In this document: positions 1 to 6,531 of the stretch, piece after piece
Numbering within the stretch: the stretch's first letter is position 1
Layout of the letters: each line of letters opens with the position of its first letter
Assembly (NCBI GenBank): GCA_964603435.1
Contig: CAZRUM010000017.1
Span: forward strand, 1 to 17,541
Length of the DNA: 17,541 nt
Direction of reading: 5' to 3'
Source: CAZRUM01 sp964603435
Lineage (GTDB): Bacteria; Patescibacteriota; Patescibacteriia; Magasanikbacterales; UBA922
Made by a program: the position numbers and the translations under genes
Notes under the pieces: generated by a model
Told to the model about the DNA's origin: nothing
Seen by the model: the letters and a program-made list of their open reading frames with translations, nothing else
The model's database searches: none

Positions 1-374
1 CTATTGCCGACTATATCCAGACCCGCGACAAGGAAGGCAAGAAGACGCAGGGCACTACCCAGCAAATTACCTATGTCTATTATCAAAAGGGAATGCCCGT
101 CGCCCAAATCGCTCGGGAAAGAGATCTGAAACCCCAGACAATATATTCTCACCTAGCTGAGCTGTATGAAGAAGGCTACAGTATTGATCTCAAAAAATTT
201 ATCACCGCCCACGATCTCAAAAAGATAATGGAAGAGATAAAAGAAAACGGTGTGCCAGCCCAACTAAAAACTCTGTATAAAAAATTTGACGGGAAGTTTG
301 ATTATCACAAACTCAAGCTAGCTATTGCGCATTACAGAGTGAATTTTGAGAAGGGTGTTGTGAGGTATGATTAG
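1..374 (+). CDS. C-terminal fragment of a helicase with an HTH_40 domain (partial, 5' end outside window)
   Basis: The reading frame starting at base 3 is open from the window edge to a TAG stop at 372-374, giving about 123 visible residues, so this is the tail of a longer gene and the ATG at 93 is internal. The residues around VAQIARERDLKPQTIYSHL and the following helices (LKKIMEEI, YHKLKLAIAHY) match the helix-turn-helix module HTH_40. That module is known at the C-terminus of RecQ-type helicases, of Pif1-like bacterial helicases and of YpbB. The likely role is DNA unwinding in repair or replication restart, with this module as an accessory DNA-contacting domain. The helicase core is not visible, so RecQ and Pif1 types cannot be separated. 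Base composition is moderately higher in GC than the genes to the right. The gene ends 47 bp before a terminator hairpin. Confidence 0.72.
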   Translation, partial: IADYIQTRDKEGKKTQGTTQQITYVYYQKGMPVAQIARERDLKPQTIYSHLAELYEEGYSIDLKKFITAHDLKKIMEEIKENGVPAQLKTLYKKFDGKFDYHKLKLAIAHYRVNFEKGVVRYD

Positions 375-421
375 AAACACCTAACCACTTTTTCACCTAA
401 CCACCTGACCACAGATATATT

Positions 422-450
422 AAAAAACATCTGGGATTAGGGTGTTTTTT
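422..450 (+). terminator. Rho-independent terminator of the helicase gene
   Basis: An A6-CATC arm (422-431) pairs with GGTGT6 (441-450) around a 9-nt loop, with one G-T wobble, and ends in six T. It lies just downstream of the helicase stop. Its sequence is homologous to the terminator at 606-633 in the opposite orientation. Confidence 0.7.
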
Positions 451-455
451 CATAG

Positions 456-586
456 TGCGAGCAACCCCTCTAGTCTTCTTTTGACCGTGGCAACCCATCC
501 CTAACCCTTCCCTTAAAAAGGGAAGGGAATCTTATTTCCTCCCCATTCTAAGGGGAGGTGCCCGAAGGGCGGAGGGGTTGCTCGCA
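456..586. repeat. Multi-hairpin intergenic repeat with 15-bp terminal inverted repeats
   Basis: Perfect 15-bp arms (TGCGAGCAACCCCTC at 456-470, its complement at 572-586) enclose three nested hairpins: 505-514/518-527 (10 bp, 3-nt loop), 538-544/552-558 (7 bp) and 560-563/567-570 (4 bp). There is no ORF inside. The element resembles REP- or MITE-like non-coding repeats, and related CCTCCCC/GGGGAGG stems recur at 1540-1558. Together with 375-455 and 587-746, this accounts for the gene-free stretch after the helicase gene. Confidence 0.7.
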
Positions 587-605
587 GTAAAAATTTTAAA
601 TAAAA

Positions 606-633
606 AAAACACCCCGATAATCTCAGATGTTTT
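606..633 (-). terminator. Terminator of the 747-1376 gene
   Basis: Read on the minus strand, AAAACATC (633-626) pairs with GGTGTTTT (613-606), including one T-G wobble, and continues into a run of eight T (609-602). It closes the minus-strand unit that begins at the promoter near 1420. It is a near copy of the terminator at 422-450. Confidence 0.65.
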
Positions 634-649
634 GTTGTAGGGGTAACAG

Positions 650-661
650 TAGGCTGGCTGG
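650..661. repeat. Left arm of 12-bp inverted repeat flanking the GC-rich gene
   Basis: TAGGCTGGCTGG here is the exact reverse complement of 1380-1391. The arm also sits inside a small local hairpin (CAGTAG 647-652 with CTACTG 663-668). The pair brackets the 747-1376 gene closely, with the right arm only 3 bp upstream of its start codon. Confidence 0.75.
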
Positions 662-676
662 ACTACTGCTATCCTT

Positions 677-745
677 GTCGGTCTTTCCGACTCGGCGTCA
701 CTGCACTGCTAGTATTGTCATGTAGGCCGGGGTTAACAATCCCCG
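677..745 (-). other. Two 3' untranslated stem-loops of the 747-1376 gene
   Basis: A stem CGGGG/CCCCG (728-732/741-745, 8-nt loop) starts 1 bp after the stop codon. A second stem GTCGG/CCGAC lies at 677-681/687-691 with a 5-nt loop. Neither is followed by a T run on the minus strand, so they are more likely 3' mRNA structures than terminators. Confidence 0.5.
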
Positions 746-746
746 A

Positions 747-1376
747 CTACTCCTTGTCACCTTTCTCCTTGGGGAAGGTGGGTCGCCCCCTCCGATCAAC
801 GTAACAGTCCTTGAGCAAGCGAGTGAAGCTATCGGGAAAATCGTAAGCCGAGAAGGGATCGTCGAGATCTCCTGACAAGACCACCTCACTCAGCCCCTTG
901 CGGAACGCCTCGTCCAGGAAAGGTCCCAGATGGTCCTTGTGCTTTGGGTCGAGCTTCGCCGGGTTCAGACACCTCAGTGCCTTCTCCACCTTCAGACGAA
1001 CTTCTTCCATGGCACTGGAATCACCGACACGTACAGCTGCGTCGAACCAATACTGGAGATACGGGGCACGTCTCATACCCTCAAGCTTGACGCAAGGACG
1101 AAGATGATAAGTGTGAATGAGCCTTGCCTGCTCGTCTCTCAGTTCGATCTCGATACTCACATGCACTGAGGGGTAGTAGCGCCCCTTCTCCTTCCACACC
1201 AGCTCCTTGAACTCGTAGAAGTGACAGAGTCTGCGGAGTTTGTCGATCTCCCCCCACTCGATGGTAAATGCGATGTTCGCGCGAGTGTCTTTTGAATCTT
1301 GGTGATCTGCCAACACTCCCAGACGGGTTACTTTCTTATTAGCCAACTTAGCTCTCCTAACTTCACAGATCTTCAT
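747..1376 (-). CDS. Hypothetical protein, GC-rich orphan gene (209 aa)
   Basis: The product is not recognised. It is a soluble-looking, charged 209-residue protein with no signal peptide or membrane segment, and its C-terminus is basic (RRGRPTFPKEK). The gene is about 55% GC by eye against roughly 35% around it, with many G/C-ending codons, which suggests a different origin. The minus strand is chosen because a TTGACA promoter lies 44 bp upstream and a terminator lies downstream in that orientation; the plus-strand open frames opposite it have neither. The ATG at 1376 has no AG-rich ribosome site, and its leader is only about 15 nt. Exact 12-bp inverted repeats lie just outside the coding region (650-661 and 1380-1391). 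It could be cargo of a small mobile or cassette-like unit, but no recombinase is encoded. Confidence 0.6.
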   Translation of the reverse strand: MKICEVRRAKLANKKVTRLGVLADHQDSKDTRANIAFTIEWGEIDKLRRLCHFYEFKELVWKEKGRYYPSVHVSIEIELRDEQARLIHTYHLRPCVKLEGMRRAPYLQYWFDAAVRVGDSSAMEEVRLKVEKALRCLNPAKLDPKHKDHLGPFLDEAFRKGLSEVVLSGDLDDPFSAYDFPDSFTRLLKDCYVDRRGRPTFPKEKGDKE

Positions 1377-1379
1377 AGG

Positions 1380-1391
1380 CCAGCCAGCCTA
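1380..1391. repeat. Right arm of 12-bp inverted repeat flanking the GC-rich gene
   Basis: CCAGCCAGCCTA is the exact complement of 650-661. It lies between the predicted transcription start and the ATG at 1376, so in the mRNA it would occupy the whole short leader. No flanking target-site duplication is evident. Confidence 0.75.
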
Positions 1392-1397
1392 AGCACA

Positions 1398-1425
1398 GTT
1401 TTACATATTTTTGTGGTTTTGTCAA
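1398..1425 (-). promoter_or_regulatory. Sigma-70-type promoter of the 747-1376 gene
   Basis: On the minus strand there is a perfect -35 TTGACA (1425-1420), a 16-bp spacer and a weak -10 TAAAAC (1403-1398). The predicted start is near 1391. The motif layout resembles the promoter of the other GC-rich gene at 7636-7664. Confidence 0.55.
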
Positions 1426-1432
1426 TAATTTT

Positions 1433-1558
1433 ACTCCCCCTATCAGGGGGAGTTACCTGCCCGCCAGTGCCAGTCATGGCAGGCGGGGAGGGGGTCATTC
1501 TGTGAGTTGGACGTTTTATTTACTAAAGACCCCTCCAATCCTCCCCTGCTAGGGGAGG
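1433..1558. repeat. Second multi-hairpin intergenic repeat cluster
   Basis: Three hairpins occur in sequence: ACTCCCCC/GGGGGAGT (1433-1440/1446-1453); a two-part stem CCCGCC+TGCCA with TGGCA+GGCGGG (1460-1472/1477-1487); and CCTCCCC/GGGGAGG (1540-1546/1552-1558). GGAGGGGGTC (1487-1496) can also pair with GACCCCTCC (1528-1536) with one bulge. This is the same style and partly the same sequence as the repeat at 456-586. No gene lies here. Confidence 0.6.
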
Positions 1559-1573
1559 TAATATAAAACAAAT

Positions 1574-1604
1574 AAAAAAGACGTTGCGATGCAATGTCTT
1601 TTTT
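1574..1604. terminator. Strong bidirectional hairpin terminator
   Basis: A6-GAC (1574-1582) pairs with GTC-T6 (1596-1604). With the inner TTGC/GCAA stem and one G-T wobble this makes a 14-bp hairpin with a 3-nt GAT loop. T runs occur on both strands. No plus-strand gene ends here, so it may simply insulate the BRO-like gene from the GC-rich unit. Confidence 0.6.
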
Positions 1605-1623
1605 GTGAGTCTAACAAAGGTAA

Positions 1624-1648
1624 AGACGCGATTAATCGCGTCTCTACA
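1624..1648. repeat. 20-bp perfect palindrome of the GAGACG...CGTCTC type
   Basis: AGACGCGATTAATCGCGTCT (1624-1643) is a perfect palindrome followed by CTACA. The same CGTCTCTACA tail and the GAGACG/CGTCTC arms recur inside the surface-protein gene at 5312-5337. A separate 10-bp palindrome AACCATGGTT follows at 1648-1657. Confidence 0.65.
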
Positions 1649-1684
1649 ACCATGGTTTATCTAAAATAAAAAAACAAAAATAAA

Positions 1685-1706
1685 AAACCGCTAAATCAAG
1701 TGGTTT
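1685..1706 (-). terminator. Terminator of the BRO-like gene
   Basis: On the minus strand AAACC-A-CT pairs with AG-C-GGTTT (1706-1699/1692-1685, one wobble) around a 6-nt loop and runs into six T and further T-rich sequence. It begins 16 bp after the stop codon of 1723-2574. Confidence 0.65.
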
Positions 1707-1722
1707 CATAATTAGATATAAT

Positions 1723-2574
1723 TTACTCCAACCTCTTGCTTCCAATCCCTGAAGCCAAATAATTTTCATCACTCACCATACTCTCACCCGTGGCTTCTTC
1801 GAGTTGTTGTTTAGCACCTTTGGCAATACCACCACCTTTTTTTGCTGATATAGCATTTTCATCAAATCCAGCTGACTTATCTTTTTTTGCAATCTGTGTA
1901 GTTGATAATTCTGCCAAAGCAGTAAAAAGTAACTCGGCCTCAGTCATTGCATCACGTAAATTTTCTTTATCAAGTTTTTTTAAAGCTTTGTGTTGGTCAG
2001 TAGTCAAGCCACTCCATTCTCGATGAATGATATTTGTTAATCTAGCATATTCTACCCCAACCCCAACACCACTTTCTTGCCAATAATCAGTTAGCTTATT
2101 TCTTACCTCTTGACCACGCATTCGATGTTCAATCCATTTTTCAGGTGCTCCCATTTCTTTCCAATTTTCTCTAGCTCTATTTATGGCTATTTCAGGGTTA
2201 ACTGTTTCTCGTAGTCTCTGATAGCCAACTTTGGCCAACCATTGTTTAAATGGTTCTGCCTTTTTTGATGGAATTGATTGTATTAAACGCAAGATTGTTT
2301 CCACATTACCAACATCTGTTAGATATTTTTTACCATCTTTAGCTAATAATTTCAGTTGGTGACAATTTGTCACCGACTGATTCCCCTCTTTTGCCAAGCG
2401 CTCTTTTAGCTTATTCCAATATTTTCTAGCCTTTTGAAAATCATTCTGCTCTGTCAATACTTTAATTATGTCAACAACTGAAAAAAACCATTTTTCTTCT
2501 TTTTCTACCCATTTTCTACGTACAGGGACATCCTCAAATAGGACAATTGCTTTATTTGCATTTTGATCTGACAT
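1723..2574 (-). CDS. Bro-N domain / DinD-like protein (283 aa)
   Basis: The N-terminal part (about 15-118) has the BRO/antirepressor pattern: a W-x4-KWFFSVVDIIKVL strand-helix unit, a KYWNKLKERL helix, a DGKKYLTDVGN segment and the PFKQWLAKVG helix. Bro-N domains are DNA-binding modules of phage antirepressors. The C-terminal part (about 170-235, ARLTNIIHREWSGLT through AELLFTALAELSTTQIAKK) resembles the C-terminal half of DinD, which in E. coli is an SOS-induced inhibitor of RecA. The length is close to that of DinD. A regulatory or DNA-damage-linked role is therefore likely, but the ligand and target are unknown. The gene is single, with its own promoter and terminator, and no other phage gene is nearby. 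The ATG follows the -10 box by only 9 nt and has no SD, consistent with a leaderless mRNA. Confidence 0.78.
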   Translation of the reverse strand: MSDQNANKAIVLFEDVPVRRKWVEKEEKWFFSVVDIIKVLTEQNDFQKARKYWNKLKERLAKEGNQSVTNCHQLKLLAKDGKKYLTDVGNVETILRLIQSIPSKKAEPFKQWLAKVGYQRLRETVNPEIAINRARENWKEMGAPEKWIEHRMRGQEVRNKLTDYWQESGVGVGVEYARLTNIIHREWSGLTTDQHKALKKLDKENLRDAMTEAELLFTALAELSTTQIAKKDKSAGFDENAISAKKGGGIAKGAKQQLEEATGESMVSDENYLASGIGSKRLE

Positions 2575-2583
2575 ATTTTATAG

Positions 2584-2613
2584 ATTATATTTTTTACCTT
2601 ACTATTTTAACAA
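2584..2613 (-). promoter_or_regulatory. Promoter of the BRO-like gene (leaderless)
   Basis: On the minus strand, -35 TTGTTA (2613-2608), an 18-bp spacer and a perfect -10 TATAAT (2589-2584) end 9 nt before the ATG at 2574. Transcription would start about 2-4 nt before, or at, the start codon. Confidence 0.5.
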
Positions 2614-2670
2614 ATTTAACCAATTTCTACAAAAAATAATCAGCTTCTCCTCTCCAACATCACGTCGAGG

Positions 2671-2694
2671 CACCCCCCCCTACTAAGGAAGGTG
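2671..2694. repeat. Degenerate intergenic hairpin (repeat remnant)
   Basis: CACC (2671-2674) pairs with GGTG (2691-2694), with an inner CCCC/GGAA stretch that pairs by wobble only on the minus strand. It looks like a decayed copy of the CCTCCCC/GGGGAGG repeats. It follows the stop of the surface-protein gene by 5 bp, but the T run is on the plus-strand side, so it is a poor terminator for that gene. Confidence 0.4.
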
Positions 2695-2699
2695 TTTTT

Positions 2700-5600
2700 C
2701 TAAAAAGCCCAGACACTCTCCGGCCACCACTTATATTTTGTCACATTTTGAAAATTATCTGCTGTCATGTTTTGCATATCTAGAACTCCTTCATTACGCA
2801 CCTCTACACCAACATGCATATTATTAAAATTAACATTATCTAATAATAAATTACCACCATCCAATTTTATTCCATTTACAGTTTTACTACCTGTGTAATC
2901 ACTAGACCAAGAAAACTCACTATTAAAAATCGTAGTGATAGAATTATTCAGATATATCATATTGTATGGCCTACGTGCATCTGAAAAAGTGACATTATTA
3001 AAATTCAAAATTGAATTATTTCCAATTATCATACCTTCATCTATATAGCTACCCGCCTTACCGGCCATTATATTGGCGTAATCAATTGTTGAATTAGAAT
3101 TATTAAATATCATCTGACCCCAATTTTCATTTTGAGGAATAATATTAACATAAGAATCAGAACTACCTAAAATCTGCAAACTACCATCGACCACGATACT
3201 AGTAAGTATTTTAATATTTACTCCAGGTTCCACAGTTAGAGTTTTACCAACTGGGATATTTAGAGAAGAAAAATAATAATTCATACCGGTAGATAATGTG
3301 AGATCACCTGCCAAAACCTGTGAACCAAAATCAAAATATGCATCTGCATTGTCAAAAATATTATTGGCTAAAATAGGAAAATCTCTAGTAAATTTTATAG
3401 CTCCATCTGGATTAGAGAAATTTTGAAAAGTATTATTAGTAATTGAAGAATTAATTTTCTGGCCATTATTTTGTCCATAATTTTCTACAGCTTTCCAACC
3501 ATCAACAAAAATAGAATTACTGACTGTAGTAGTAGAATTACTACCTGTGTCGGCTTGTGTCCAAATTACAGAATTTCTCAAATACTTTTTTTCATCTGGA
3601 TCAATATAATTATATCTAAACTCAGTATTTTCCAAATCAACCACTGCACCAAAATTACTTATCACATTGGAAAAATATTTTTTCGTAAACATTGCCCCAG
3701 GTGAAGAGTATGAAGTCTGCCCGCCGTATAAAAACTTTGTGTAACTGGCTTGTAAACTTCCACCTGGTTCGACTTGAATTCTAGACCAATCACCTGGAGA
3801 GACAACACCCCCAATAAGGGAACGATTGGTTTCTACATAATTATTATCTAGAGCCGAAGTAAAAATAATAGGATTGTCAGCTGTACCATTTAGCTCTAGC
3901 TCTCCCAAAACTTTGAAATACGATGATCTATAACGCCCATACAAAACCACACCTGGCTCAACTATTATCTTGTAGCCAACTGGAATCTCAGTTTCATAAT
4001 CAATCACATAGGGACTATTTTCTACAGTTAATATCCAAATATTACTTTCATCAAATTCATCTGCATAATAAAGATTTGGTTTTGCCAAACGCCAATAACC
4101 TGTATTAACATAACCAGGTGAACCATAAAAATCACTACCACTCATTGACCTAGCTACCGGAGCTAAACCACGATAAGTCTGCCAGTTGCTCGGAAAACTA
4201 CCAGGAGCATTACTATCAACTCTTGCCATACTTCTATGCTGATTATTTTCCATTGAACCAGCAAACCAACCTGTCTGACAGTCCACCATATCAACTACAC
4301 TGCCATTTTCGTCTTGTAAGACTAGCTCTTCTCCTTCGTCAGCCATGGCTCCTGTATAAATAATATCAGCTGGAATAAGATTTATTGTATTATCTTCATC
4401 TTTTTCCAAAAGTAAATAACCTTGAGCAGGAATTATAGTATTATTAATTTCATCCAGATAAACAGACACGCCATTTATCAAAACTTGCCACCCAGCAATA
4501 TCAATGTCAGTCTCTGTATTATTGTATAATTCTATCCATTCATCATTTTTTTGTTTTGTCGAAGGGCCTGAACCCATCCAACCAATTTCGTTTATCACCA
4601 CATCCTTTGGCCAGTCCGCTACTATTGATGTGCTCGTACTCCACTCTGAAACATTGCCCAGTGTGTCATAGGCTCTGACTCTAAAACCATATTCTCCTAA
4701 ACGTACGGCTGTCATAGAGTACCCAGTACTTTTGGTGCTGGTAGCGAAGACCTGCCAATCGGTACTAGATGAATATTCTATGTCATATGACTCCACGCCC
4801 GAGCCAGCATCTACGCTGGACCAAGAAATATATAAAGTCGGAGTGGCGTATTCGCTCTGTATAGCAGTGACCACTGGTAAATCTGGCGCAGTTATATCTA
4901 AAAATAAACTTAGTGTAGTAGTGACAGTTTTTTCTGACACACTATTTTCTCCATAAACCGCAAAAATATTTTCACCTTCTGCTAATTCTACTTCCAACTG
5001 CCAAGCGATGGACGAAACTATTTCTGCTGTGGAGGTATTTATATAAACAGTTTCTGTAGCTTCATTTTTTGTACCGGCAATCATGGCAGTACTACTCGCA
5101 GTATATTCTGTAGATGTACTGTGGCTTGTGACTAGAATTTCTGGACTCGCTACCACGACCTCTGGTTCGGGTTCTGGTGCTGGGGTGAGTGACCCTCCCC
5201 CACCTCCACCGTAAAATATTTGTTTTACGGTTTCTTTTACCCCCTCCACAACCTCTTCAACTTTTTCTACTATTTTTTCGACAATGGTTTGTTTTTCTTC
5301 GTCGTCATTTTGAGACGTGCCAAGGCTCGTCTCTACAGGATCTTCCTCGCCCGCCTGTTCTGCCTCTAGCTGGACGGTGGGTTCTTCAACCTGCAAATCT
5401 ATTTCCCAAAACCCTCCTTCAATATATTTAAAATTATCGTCTATTCTGACTGCCTGAACTTTAAAATTGTATTCACCAACCTCTGCCAGTGTATTTATAG
5501 AAAACAAAAACGTACCTACCTCTCCGGCTGGTACGTCTACCTGCAATAAAGCTGGTCGCAAACTAGTCACCCATGAGCTGTGGTGATACTCAGCATTTTT

Positions 5601-6530
5601 TGCCAACCCGCCGACTACATTCAACGAAATATTATTTTTCTGCCAATCTGCCGTGCCTGTGTTTTTTACCTTTACTTCCAGATTAATAACTTCACCTGGA
5701 CTGACACTGGCAGTTTGTCTTGATTCTAAAAACTGCAGAGAATACGAACCAGTCTCTGCTTCTTCATTTTGAAATTGCTCTTCTTCTGTTTGATTATTTT
5801 GTTCATCACCGCTAGCACTAACTTCCTGTTCTCCTTCTGTCTGAACTTCCTCATTTTCTCCAAACAGATTTAAAAACTTCTGCCACCAGGATTTTTCTGT
5901 TGGTTGGGTTGATTCTGGTTCTGGTTTATTTACATTAAAAATTATAGCCGCAAAACCATTTTTAGACCAAGCATTAATAAATTCTTCTTTACTATACTCA
6001 TTATTTTTTCCTTCTTTTTTACCAGGATCATTCACAAAAATTTTATTACCTTCAAATCCTGTAAGAACCATGAAATGTTTAACATCTCTAGAAGTACCTT
6101 TCCTCAACATGTTAGTATAAACAGCAACGATAACCGGATTTTTAGCTTCTATTTGTTCTTTTAAATAATTCCAATCTCCATCATTTCTAATACTTACGTC
6201 ATCTAGATTAAAATCTGAATAATCAACCGAGATTTTTTTTATTTTTGTTACATTTGTATATTGCCCACTGTAGCCTCTCTGCGAATCACCATACTCTTCA
6301 TACAGCCAATCGTCCAGTTTCTTTATACTTTCTTCATTCAGTTCAAAATTATTGTAGTAACCCTCTATCATTAAAAATGATGCTTGACCACAATTTCTTG
6401 TTTCAGTCCATATTCCAGGTGGAACTTGAGACTTAAAAGGGATGTCCAAAGTTTTACCAAAAACTAAACTAGGTAAAAACAAAATACCTACTAAAACAGA
6501 TAACAAAAATATCCTCTCCTTAAAAATCAT
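2700..6530 (-). CDS. Giant secreted surface protein: C39-like peptidase, Ig-like, FN3, lamin-tail and beta-helix regions (1276 aa)
   Basis: Domains in order: signal peptide (1-25, basic n-region then LLSVLVGILFLP); papain-like C39_2 peptidase (27-200) with candidate residues Q35, C47 in NCGQAS, H152 in KHFMVL and N167/D168 in NDPG; an acidic linker; an Ig-like module (270-383, KNTGTADW) resembling NBR1/CARDB-type folds; an E/K helical stretch ending in Gly6 and a Pro-Glu spacer (412-458); a beta-sandwich (462-545); FN3-like (550-640); lamin-tail domain (643-751, VVINEIGWMG, NDEWIELYNN); and a long right-handed beta-helix-like tail (815-1265). It is probably exported and cell-surface or released, where the peptidase may process envelope or host proteins. 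No LPXTG or C-terminal anchor is seen. The start is 1 bp after the upstream gene's stop. The AAGGAG at codons 4-5 could serve a TTG start at codon 9, but that would lose the basic n-region. Confidence 0.82.
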   Translation of the reverse strand: MIFKERIFLLSVLVGILFLPSLVFGKTLDIPFKSQVPPGIWTETRNCGQASFLMIEGYYNNFELNEESIKKLDDWLYEEYGDSQRGYSGQYTNVTKIKKISVDYSDFNLDDVSIRNDGDWNYLKEQIEAKNPVIVAVYTNMLRKGTSRDVKHFMVLTGFEGNKIFVNDPGKKEGKNNEYSKEEFINAWSKNGFAAIIFNVNKPEPESTQPTEKSWWQKFLNLFGENEEVQTEGEQEVSASGDEQNNQTEEEQFQNEEAETGSYSLQFLESRQTASVSPGEVINLEVKVKNTGTADWQKNNISLNVVGGLAKNAEYHHSSWVTSLRPALLQVDVPAGEVGTFLFSINTLAEVGEYNFKVQAVRIDDNFKYIEGGFWEIDLQVEEPTVQLEAEQAGEEDPVETSLGTSQNDDEEKQTIVEKIVEKVEEVVEGVKETVKQIFYGGGGGGSLTPAPEPEPEVVVASPEILVTSHSTSTEYTASSTAMIAGTKNEATETVYINTSTAEIVSSIAWQLEVELAEGENIFAVYGENSVSEKTVTTTLSLFLDITAPDLPVVTAIQSEYATPTLYISWSSVDAGSGVESYDIEYSSSTDWQVFATSTKSTGYSMTAVRLGEYGFRVRAYDTLGNVSEWSTSTSIVADWPKDVVINEIGWMGSGPSTKQKNDEWIELYNNTETDIDIAGWQVLINGVSVYLDEINNTIIPAQGYLLLEKDEDNTINLIPADIIYTGAMADEGEELVLQDENGSVVDMVDCQTGWFAGSMENNQHRSMARVDSNAPGSFPSNWQTYRGLAPVARSMSGSDFYGSPGYVNTGYWRLAKPNLYYADEFDESNIWILTVENSPYVIDYETEIPVGYKIIVEPGVVLYGRYRSSYFKVLGELELNGTADNPIIFTSALDNNYVETNRSLIGGVVSPGDWSRIQVEPGGSLQASYTKFLYGGQTSYSSPGAMFTKKYFSNVISNFGAVVDLENTEFRYNYIDPDEKKYLRNSVIWTQADTGSNSTTTVSNSIFVDGWKAVENYGQNNGQKINSSITNNTFQNFSNPDGAIKFTRDFPILANNIFDNADAYFDFGSQVLAGDLTLSTGMNYYFSSLNIPVGKTLTVEPGVNIKILTSIVVDGSLQILGSSDSYVNIIPQNENWGQMIFNNSNSTIDYANIMAGKAGSYIDEGMIIGNNSILNFNNVTFSDARRPYNMIYLNNSITTIFNSEFSWSSDYTGSKTVNGIKLDGGNLLLDNVNFNNMHVGVEVRNEGVLDMQNMTADNFQNVTKYKWWPESVWAF
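5312..5339. repeat. Palindromic element inside coding sequence
   Basis: GAGACG-t-GCC (5312-5321) and GGC-t-CGTCTC (5324-5333) form a near-perfect inverted repeat followed by TACAGG. Arms and tail match the intergenic palindrome at 1624-1648. On the minus strand it encodes PVETSLGTSQ in the acidic linker of the surface protein, in frame. Confidence 0.6.
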
Positions 6531-6531
6531 A

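Noticed and set aside
898..1169. Plus-strand open frames opposite the GC-rich 209-aa gene
   Set aside because: No promoter or SD, and the promoter and terminator signals are all on the minus strand.
650..1391. Classical insertion sequence
   Set aside because: The enclosed protein shows no recognisable transposase motif and there is no visible target-site duplication, so only a non-autonomous or cassette-like element remains possible.
456..1657. CRISPR array among the intergenic repeats
   Set aside because: The repeats are heterogeneous hairpins with irregular spacing, no constant direct repeat and spacer length, and no cas genes.
1723..2574. Prophage remnant inferred from the Bro-N domain
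   Set aside because: No integrase, structural or replication phage gene is in the window, and chromosomal single BRO/DinD genes are common.
6480..6530. TTG start at codon 9 of the giant surface protein, preceded by AAGGAG within the coding region
   Set aside because: The ATG start gives a proper basic n-region for the signal peptide and follows the upstream stop by 1 bp; the TTG start would leave a signal peptide without positive charge. It is not fully excluded.
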